This document shows, piece by piece, positions 1 through 5,040 of a stretch of DNA of 6,299 bases. The translations under genes were made by a program, and so were the position numbers. Source of the stretch: Rhodospirillaceae bacterium CCH5-H10 (GTDB lineage: Bacteria; Pseudomonadota; Alphaproteobacteria; Reyranellales; Reyranellaceae); assembly GCA_001557035.1 (NCBI GenBank), contig LSKJ01000287.1, forward strand, positions 1-6,299, read 5' to 3'. Below the pieces are notes generated by a model. The model was not told the origin of the DNA. It did no database searches and saw only the letters and a program-made list of their open reading frames with translations. Position 1 is the stretch's first letter. Each line of letters opens with the position of its first letter.

Positions 1-50
1 ACCTCTTGACGCAGCACACTCAACCGAAAAAGGTGCCGAGAAATTCGCGC

Positions 51-540
51 TTACCGAACTTCGGCGATATGGTCCCCGATGGGATAGGCCTTGAACTCGC
101 GCTTCTCGACCTTGCCGTCTTCGGCAGCCGCGAGATGCTGTGGCCCTGAGGCGGCGGTGCAAGGATGAACGGGTCAGGTGCGGTATCGTGGCCTGAAGGG
201 CATAGAGGCAGTCGTCGAGGGGCAAGGGTGTGTGCTTGCGGAAGGCGACGATGATCGTGTCGTCCTCGATCGACAGCACGTCGACTTCGCTTCCTTCGGT
301 CCCCTCTTCAGATCGGCGACGGAACGGCCTTGGCTTCGAGGGCCGGTTCTCCGTCGAAGGCTCGTGCGAGGGCAGCATCGCGTTGTGCACGGCGCGATCT
401 AGAGCGAAGCGGATCTGGAGCGAGCCGCGCATCTTCCAATTGCAACAGTCTTGGGATTGATGCCGGATCGTTTGGAAGGGCTCCTTGCAACGTCGCGTAA
501 AGAGGCCGCCCGTGAACCGAAGTCGATGGCGCTCGAACAG
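51..540 (-). pseudogene. IS481-family transposase remnant, N-terminal part, frameshifted and interrupted
   Basis: This is the decayed N-terminal third of an IS481-type DDE transposase. It is visible only by joining frames on the minus strand. In order there are: a helix-turn-helix-like piece with SGINPKTVA (about 440-470); VADLKRGPKEAKST (about 280-320); then, after a one-base shift, VLSIEDDTIIVAFRKH and LDDCLYALQATIPHLTRSSL (about 160-275). Further shifts give HSISRLP, then EDGKVEKREFKAYPIG, and the reading ends in DHIAEVR plus a stop at 51-53. These match in order the conserved blocks of rhizobial IS481 transposases (NPKTVAKWKKR, AFRKHTLLPLDDCLYALQ, HGISRLP, YPIGYFHIDIAEV). The residues between YPIG and DIAEV are partly deleted. 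About 100 bp of unrelated sequence (321-420) separates the WK(K)R block from VADL. The catalytic DDE part is absent from the window, so the element cannot be active. The family call rests on remembered consensus blocks, not on a search. The 5' limit near 540 is approximate. Confidence 0.85.
321..420. other. About 100-bp foreign insert inside the IS481 remnant
   Basis: The IS481 reading breaks exactly between the codons for the W-K-x-R segment (421-438, minus strand) and V-A-D-L (306-320). In intact relatives these two blocks are contiguous. The intervening 100 bp has no match to the transposase in any frame, and I see no terminal inverted repeats or target duplication that would mark it as a known mobile element. 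It may be a scrap of another element or the product of a rearrangement. The origin is unknown. Confidence 0.5.
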
Positions 541-787
541 CTCTCGGGGCCTGCCGCCGATGGAGGTATGGAGGCGGCCGACCAGGAGAAAGTATTAGCC
601 GGCCGGCTCGTGACCTCGGACCATGGCCGCGGCATCAGGATCTGCGCAGCGTCCCTCGGGCCAGTAGAGAGGAGGCGTGCGTGCCAGGAAGTCGTGCTAG
701 GGACGAGCAAGGTGTATATGGGCACGGGTGTGTGCCGGCCTGGGTATGGCGAGCGGCACAGCGTCGAGAAAACGGAGCGGGGAAACA

Positions 788-1000
788 GTGAAGGTTGAGT
801 TCGTCGGGACGTTCGCAGAAGTAAACCTGCGGTCGACGGAGTGGATTACGTCCAATCCCAACGTCAGGCTTATTAGCGAGACACGGCCGATCCCGGGTAC
901 CACGTCGGGTCATAGTTCGTATGAAGATCCAAATTGGACAGTGACTATAGAGTATGAGGAGCGGGCCACGTCAGCCTGGCGGGCGGCCGAGCGCCGATGA
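788..1000 (+). CDS. Small hypothetical protein, about 70 aa
   Basis: I do not recognise this gene with confidence. The preferred start is GTG at 788, with GGAG at 774-777 about 10 bases upstream. ATG at 746 is in the same frame but has a poorer ribosome-binding site and would add a low-complexity basic stretch. From GTG the protein starts KVEFVGTFAEVN, has a likely helix with STEWITSNPNVR, a strand RLISETRP, a polar Gly/Ser loop, then a strand WTVTIEYEER, and ends in an Arg-rich tail. This alternation of strand, helix, strand, loop and strand ending in I-x-Y-E-E recalls the layout of the tiny Cse60-type proteins, but that is an impression of shape and not a homology claim. It lies alone between IS remnants, has no signal peptide or membrane segment, and contains no broken-frame signs. 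It could be a surviving orphan or a chance open frame. Confidence 0.4.
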   Translation: MKVEFVGTFAEVNLRSTEWITSNPNVRLISETRPIPGTTSGHSSYEDPNWTVTIEYEERATSAWRAAERR

Positions 1001-1003
1001 AAG

Positions 1004-1015
1004 ATTCGTACGAAT
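1004..1015. repeat. 12-bp perfect palindrome ATTCGTACGAAT
   Basis: A perfect palindrome lies just 3 bases after the stop of the small gene ending at 1000. One or two 12-bp palindromes are expected by chance in a window this size, so a role is unproven. It could be an operator half of the 1004-1099 interval or have no function. Confidence 0.3.
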
Positions 1016-1083
1016 GCCGGCGTTCTTCGCAACCCTAAGCGTAACCCGGTAGCGGCAGAGGTCGGGCTTTATCAGTCGTGCGC

Positions 1084-1099
1084 CTGCTCAATTGAGCAG
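1084..1099. repeat. 16-bp perfect palindrome CTGCTCAATTGAGCAG
   Basis: The arms CTGCTCAA and TTGAGCAG are exact reverse complements with no loop, which is the form of a homodimeric repressor operator. By simple count such a 16-bp palindrome is expected about once in ten windows of this length. No intact gene starts immediately downstream: the next recognisable sequence is the IS3 remnant from about 1240. It may be a leftover operator whose gene has been lost. Confidence 0.4.
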
Positions 1100-1239
1100 C
1101 GACGAAGGCGCCCCTCTTGGCGAGCCTCGCTTAAGGTGGCGCCTCTCCACGCGGGAGGTGGCTTCAATAGGGGCAATCCGTGCGGCGCGGCCTTGGGACA
1201 ACTTGGTTAGCGGCCGGTACGCAGGCAGTGCCCGACCTG

Positions 1240-1510
1240 ACCGACCAAGTTTGAGGAGAGCTGCGCGTCATCCGCCAGCTGGATGCCATCGTAGCCCGGC
1301 ATGGCAAGCTGGCGATGATGGTTTCGGACAAAGGGCATCGAACTGATCCGCAGCGCCGTTCTGCGATGGGTGGCAGACCATCGGATCGAGTTGAACTACA
1401 TCGCGCCCGGCAAACCGATGCAGAACGCATTCGTCGAAAGCTTCAACAGTGCGCTCGCACAAGCGTTTCGCGCCTCACGCCGTCGCACCGCGAACGGGAG
1501 CAAAGGCTGA
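1240..1510 (+). pseudogene. IS3-family transposase (OrfB) fragment, frameshifted
   Basis: This is part of the rve/DDE integrase domain of an IS3-type transposase. One frame (1261-1332) reads LRVIRQLDAIVARHGKLAMM followed by VSD, where the D belongs to the conserved D-N-G (here D-K-G). A one-base shift inside the A/G run at 1330-1335 moves the reading to the next frame. That frame reads GIELIRSAVLRWVADHRIE, then NYIAPGKPMQNAFVESFNSA with the conserved catalytic Glu (FVESFN), and stops at 1508-1510. The conserved Trp expected in I-E-W-N-Y is Leu here (TTG at 1391-1393 for TGG). Weak similarity to the T-S-L-S-G block just upstream suggests the homologous DNA begins near 1240. After FVESFN the sequence stops resembling the family, so the true C-terminus is missing. 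The first catalytic Asp and both element ends are also missing, so this is a dead fragment. Confidence 0.85.
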
Positions 1511-1569
1511 ACAGAGTAAAGCTGCTGATGTAGGAGTTAAGCAGGTCAAAGCAGCTTGGGCTGCGGAGT

Positions 1570-1715
1570 GTCGAGGGATCCAGTTCCATGGCAGCAGATC
1601 GTCGATGCGATTGGCCAGGTGATCGGCGATGCTGGCCAAGACGTCGGCGTGCCCGGCTTGCGGATCAAGGCAGTTCAGCTAGGCGGTGCCTACCGCACCA
1701 GAGCGGCCAAAAATC
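1570..1715 (-). pseudogene. IS66-family transposase (TnpC) C-terminal fragment
   Basis: The minus strand reads LNCLDPQAGHADVLASIADH and then LANRIDDLLPWNW. This is the characteristic C-terminus of IS66 TnpC transposases (consensus AKLNGVDPQAxLADVLARIADHPxNRIDELLPWNW). A TAG at 1680-1682 stands where the family has the AAG Lys codon of T-A-K-L-N, so the reading is interrupted. Upstream of that, FGRSGAVGTA resembles the F-A-G-S-D...G-T-A block with about a dozen residues deleted. Nothing of the earlier catalytic domain is seen, nor of tnpA or tnpB. It lies about 60 bp from the end of the IS3 fragment and points towards it, which fits serial insertion and deletion in a tolerated region. Confidence 0.87.
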
Positions 1716-2782
1716 GCATCGAACGGAAGTCCTGTACTGAACATTGACAACGTGCAGGCGGAATTGGCTCGGGCAGTAAAGACCGCCAAGCCTGAGAGCA
1801 GAGCGCGATTCGGGCCAGCACTGCAAACGCGCCCATCTGGATAGAGAGATTGCACGCCTATCGCTGTAGAATGAAGGTAATGCAGACGATGGCCGGCTGG
1901 AACCGCTGGCATAGATCGCCAGCCGCCGTGCCGTTCGTAGTCGGTGAACGGCGCAACGTGCGCGATCAGGCTAGGGGGATCTGCGACGAACTGCAATCTT
2001 GGATATTAAAAGGGGTCGCTGCTTCTCTCTGAAGATGGCGGTAATTGATGGCCCGTATTCGAATACGATGTTTTTGATTCTGGAACCAGGAAGTCCGAGC
2101 TTACTCGCCGAATACATCGCTACTTGCTCGATCTGGAGCGCTACCGGCGTCGCCCGACGCAGCGCGAGGCCTATTGCACTCTCTTGGCGGTCGAGTGCCT
2201 TCGGGAAGGTCGGGGAGGAGATGGAATCGAAGCGATGAACGCCGCGAAGCACATCGAGGCTATACCCGTGACGGTCTCTCGCATGCCGGGAGGTCATGAC
2301 GACACGTCTGCCGCTGACTTGCGCGCCGCCCTCCGGAGCGGGATCCGGGATCGTGCATGATCCACAAGGGCCGCGGGGGCGGCGATACGGGTTCTTGAAT
2401 GCAGTGCTCGCTTTTGGGACGCTCTCGGCATGTACCGAGGCAGAATCAGGCCCTGTGCCGACCATGCTCAGCGAAGCTGCCACTGGCGCCGTGGCGATTC
2501 GACTGACTTGCGGCAACGTTTGCCTGCGGGAGCGAAAATCGCGATGACACTGTCAGCAACTTCGAAAATGGCGACTCTCGCTCAGGTACCAGACGTCTTG
2601 TGGCTGGCAATGCAAGATGTCCGCAATGCGGCGTGCATCTATGTCGAAGCCGCGAACTTGGTAACCGGCTCAACCGGAACCGAGGGTAACTGGCAAGCCG
2701 ACATGCTCCAGGCCGATAACGAAAATATGCCGCTTCGTTCGATCTATTTTTGTACAGCTTATGCTGGTGCGGGCATCCCCGT
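1716..2782. other. About 1.07-kb stretch without an assignable gene
   Basis: Several short open frames lie here but none is one I recognise. On the plus strand a GTG-started frame at 1686-1844 (52 aa) reads NIDNVQAELARAVKTAKPES. A following frame at 1850-2032 ends ARGICDELQSWILKGVAASL. A frame open from 2049 to 2360 contains LTRRIHRYLLDLERYRRRPT. A frame at 2430-2786 contains LAQVPDVLWLAMQDVRNAAC. These look like helical, protein-like stretches in shifting frames, which suggests degraded coding DNA rather than true intergenic DNA. A 181-codon minus-strand frame (1971-2516) has no convincing domain character. No tRNA, CRISPR array, IS end or strong terminator was seen. Confidence 0.5.
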
Positions 2783-3472
2783 TTAGCGGTCTTTCCCGGG
2801 CGGCTCGTCCCGGCCAAGTTGCCGGAGCTGGCCGATCATGCCCGCGACAAAGAGGCCGACGTTCGCGGCGATCCAAATAATGCCGAGCATGTCACCGTAA
2901 CCGAAGCGCGTTCCGGCGATGTCGAGTGGTACGGGCGGCCTCAGATAGAATACGACGTTGAGTGCAAAAAACAGGCAGCGCACTTCTGTCAGGCCGAAAC
3001 CGCCGCTGGCGAGATGGAAGGTCCTGGAGACTTCGAGCCGCAGCAGGGATTGGGTTGTCATCATAAGGTACGTCGCAAGCCCAATGGCGGCAACATCCAT
3101 GCGAAGGAACCCCGACAGGCCGAGGCCGATCGCGAATAGGAACTGGCTCAATACGTCGATCGACTGGTCGAGGAAGAAGCCGTAGCGGGGCCGTTCCACG
3201 CCGCGCCGCCGGGCGACGGCCCCGTCCAGGGAATCGCCGAACCAATTCACGATCAAGGCGGTGTTCACCACCCAGAGCCACGCCGCATTGCTTGTCGACA
3301 GTAGGTAAGCGACGAAGGCTGCGAGGGCGGCCGCAAAGCCAAGGGCGGTCAGCATGTCGGGCGCCATCCAGCGCGGCAACCGTGGAACGATCCACGCAAT
3401 AAGCCACTGCTCCGGTGCCGACAGCCAGCCCTGGTTCGATCTTTTGAGGGGAACTTCGCGGTCGGTAGACAT
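2783..3472 (-). CDS. CDP-alcohol phosphatidyltransferase family membrane protein
   Basis: This 229-residue integral membrane enzyme should transfer a phosphatidyl or phospho-alcohol group from a CDP-linked donor to an alcohol at the cytoplasmic membrane. The family signature is complete: D80-S-L-D83-G84-A-V-A87-R88, then G98-F-F-L-D102-Q-S-I-D106. It provides the Asp residues that bind the metal and the CDP moiety. The gap between AR and G is nine residues, one longer than in PgsA-type enzymes, with the sequence GVERPRYG. About six hydrophobic segments can be seen, at roughly 41-62, 63-79, 107-123, 126-140, 162-178 and 192-215, the usual number for the family. The ATG at 3472 has only weak Shine-Dalgarno character, with AGGA about 15 bases upstream. 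The gene is intact although it lies between unassigned, apparently degraded DNA and a methyltransferase pseudogene. The alcohol substrate cannot be told from sequence. Proximity to the synthase and dehydrogenase genes suggests lipid head-group work (inference). Confidence 0.93.
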   Translation of the reverse strand: MSTDREVPLKRSNQGWLSAPEQWLIAWIVPRLPRWMAPDMLTALGFAAALAAFVAYLLSTSNAAWLWVVNTALIVNWFGDSLDGAVARRRGVERPRYGFFLDQSIDVLSQFLFAIGLGLSGFLRMDVAAIGLATYLMMTTQSLLRLEVSRTFHLASGGFGLTEVRCLFFALNVVFYLRPPVPLDIAGTRFGYGDMLGIIWIAANVGLFVAGMIGQLRQLGRDEPPGKDR

Positions 3473-3584
3473 CGTATCCGGAAACTATCCTATATCTTGC
3501 GGCTTCGTCTTGTAGCAGCGCCTGTTTTGTAGTTCTTCATACCGCAGTGCGCCTGGGGCCGCCGACTTTCCTGCGAACCGGTCT

Positions 3585-4216
3585 ATGTCTGGCCGCCTCT
3601 ACCCGGAGTCTTTCTCCCTCGCAGGACTCGATACCGAGGCGTGGCGGCGCAGTACAGTCATCGAGATGGTAGCAGGTTGCTGCGGTGGGTTGCTCCACCT
3701 TGCACAACGGCATCGCCCGGGCATCGCCGTCGGCGTAAACGTCTCCTCCGTTGCCGGGTCGCGAGGCCGGCGGTAAGCGTCGAACTCCCGGAAGGCCAGA
3801 CGACCCGCTTGCCCCTCGAAGAGGGACACTTTGATTGCCTGGTCTGCGCTGTTGCCTTGAACTAATTCGTCGACGCCGAATTCATGCCGGAGGGCCGTCC
3901 GGATATAAAGCCGTCCGGACGATGCGCTAGCTGAGTCTCCGCGATCCGTTGCAAAGTCGGGACGCTCCATTCCAGCGACTGGCTTGGCTAAGCAGTGCTG
4001 ACAGTCGACACCATCCGAGATGCCTCGGAAGGGGCTAGGCGATCGCTTCGCGAGCCCCGTCTCAAGGTTACGCGTGTCGTCGCTTGGATGCTGCCCTACT
4101 TACGCCGCCGCGTGGCCGAGATGCTGGCGATCGAAAGAAGCGACCGCTGCCCCCGCGGGCAGTTTGGCGACTATTGCTTTGCGACGGCCGCGGTTTCGTC
4201 CGACGCGCGGCCGTAG
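3585..4216 (+). pseudogene. Decayed class I SAM-dependent methyltransferase
   Basis: No single frame is complete, but joined frames give a whole methyltransferase in order. Frame A (3585-3776): SFSLAGLDTEAWRRSTVIEM, then AGCCGGLLHLAQRHRPGIAV and GVNVSS. This is the SAM-binding motif I (family: V-L-E-x-G-x-G-x-G-G ... V-G-V-D-x-S), with the Asp changed to Asn. Frame B (about 3755-3934): VELPEGQTTRLPLEEGHFDC followed by LVCAVALN. A TAA at 3863-3865 falls where an aromatic residue is expected. The reading then resumes FVDAEFM and reaches IKPSGRCA, the I-K-P-G-G-like post-motif. Frame C (about 3931-3985): LRDPLQSRDAPFQRLAW. Frame B again (3995-4216): LTVDTIRDASEGARRSL, WMLPYLRRRVAEMLAIERSD and GDYCFATA, like the C-terminal helix and last strand of Methyltransf_11-type enzymes. 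At least three frame changes and two stops make it non-functional. It is divergent from the phosphatidyltransferase (112-bp gap) and convergent with the dehydrogenase. The substrate is unknown. A frame error in the assembly is possible but would need several errors. Confidence 0.8.
4184..4214. terminator. 9-bp inverted repeat between convergent genes
   Basis: The arms ACGGCCGCG (4184-4192) and CGCGGCCGT (4206-4214) are perfect complements around a 13-base loop. The hairpin lies at the 3' end of the methyltransferase pseudogene and about 50 bp beyond the stop of the convergent dehydrogenase gene. There is no T-run on either side, so a classical Rho-independent terminator is not supported. It may still act as a 3'-end stem-loop, or be a by-product of GC-rich coding sequence. 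Confidence 0.3.
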
Positions 4217-4262
4217 GAAGAAGATGTCGATAAACTGCAGGGACCTCACCGGCACGTTGTTA

Positions 4263-5033
4263 CTACGGGGGTACGTGGAAGCGTGTGTTTTTCATGCCTC
4301 GTCGCCGTATCGACTCGGGCACGAGGAGGCTAAGTCGAGATAGCCAGAAGGGGATGAATGGAAAGCCGATCATGGCTCTGTTGCGTTGCAGGCCGATAAG
4401 TATCCGCGCCGCCGCGTCGTCGGCCGAGATCTCGCCCGGGCGCGGCCCCAGGTGACGCTCGGCCATCGCGGTAGCCACGAAGCCCGGGCAGGCGACGACG
4501 ACCCTGACCCCCTCGGCCGCCACGGCATCCCGCAGCGCGAGCCCGTAGGAGAGTAGACCCGCCTTGGACGCCGAGTAGGCGGGTGCGTCGGGCAGGGGCA
4601 CCAGCGAGGCGAGCGAGGCGACCAACACGATGTTGCCGCGCCTCTTTCTCAGCATGCCGGGCAGCACCAGATGGACAACGTCGAGCGTCGCCAGGAGATT
4701 GATCTCCAGAACCCGGCGCGCGACATTGCCTCGCTCCACAGTCTCGTCCGCAGATCGTCCGTCTAGGATACCGGCACTGGTGATGAGCAGGTCGATCTCC
4801 GTCTCTCGGCCGATTTCCATCAGGAAGGCAGATAGTGCATTGGCGTCCGATACGTCGAGGCTGGCGATTCTGCACGTCGCACCCTTTGTCCGACAAGCCG
4901 CTGCTACCGCCTCGAGGCGCCCGTTATGGCGGCCCAGCAAGGCGAGCGTACGCCCCGGGGCGGCCAGCGCACGGGCGAGCGCCGCGCCGATGCCGCTGGA
5001 CGCGCCGGTGATAATGATCGTCTTGAAATCCAT
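4263..5033 (-). CDS. Short-chain dehydrogenase/reductase (RkpH-like)
   Basis: This 256-residue classical SDR is an NAD(P)-dependent oxidoreductase, probably reducing the ketone made by the adjacent synthase. The nucleotide-binding motif is T9-G-A-S-S-G14-I-G16. An Arg at position 35 after the second strand favours NADPH. D60 is in the adenine-binding SLDVSD, and T-S-A-G (85-88) replaces the usual N-N-A-G. N112 follows. The catalytic set is S140 and Y153-S-A-S-K157. The tail has a hydrophobic stretch, FPFIPFWLSRLSLLVP (224-239), which suggests membrane association and is typical of SDRs acting on lipid chains. The start is ATG at 5033, because the Rossmann strand begins there. The frame stays open upstream to 5369, but that part overlaps the preceding gene and is only its shadow. 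The start lies 7 bp after the synthase stop, so the two are almost certainly one transcript and probably translationally coupled. The order synthase-SDR matches rkpG-rkpH of the rhizobial K-antigen rkp-1 region and also SPT plus ketosphinganine reductase pairs. Confidence 0.93.
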   Translation of the reverse strand: MDFKTIIITGASSGIGAALARALAAPGRTLALLGRHNGRLEAVAAACRTKGATCRIASLDVSDANALSAFLMEIGRETEIDLLITSAGILDGRSADETVERGNVARRVLEINLLATLDVVHLVLPGMLRKRRGNIVLVASLASLVPLPDAPAYSASKAGLLSYGLALRDAVAAEGVRVVVACPGFVATAMAERHLGPRPGEISADDAAARILIGLQRNRAMIGFPFIPFWLSRLSLLVPESIRRRGMKNTRFHVPP

Positions 5034-5040
5034 GGCGCAG

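Noticed and set aside
1971..2516. 181-codon open frame on the minus strand
   Set aside because: No recognisable motif, no convincing ribosome-binding site, and composition typical of a GC-rich chance frame. Overlapping plus-strand frames look equally protein-like.
3473..3584. Possible divergent promoter (TATAGGATA-like box) between the phosphatidyltransferase and the methyltransferase relic
   Set aside because: An A/T-rich -10-like run is visible on the minus strand but no matching -35 element, so it is not strong enough to annotate.
3894..3920. Direct repeat GCCGTCCGGA twice (16-bp period), also forming a 7-bp hairpin
   Set aside because: It falls in the methyltransferase relic over the codons for R-P-D-I-K-P-S-G-R, so the repetition is adequately explained by former coding sequence.
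3599..3970. 123-codon minus-strand frame with a DPATEETF segment that briefly recalled HU/IHF (NPxTGE)
   Set aside because: The N-terminal half has no HU-like helices, and the plus strand of the same DNA reads as a methyltransferase in order and at length.
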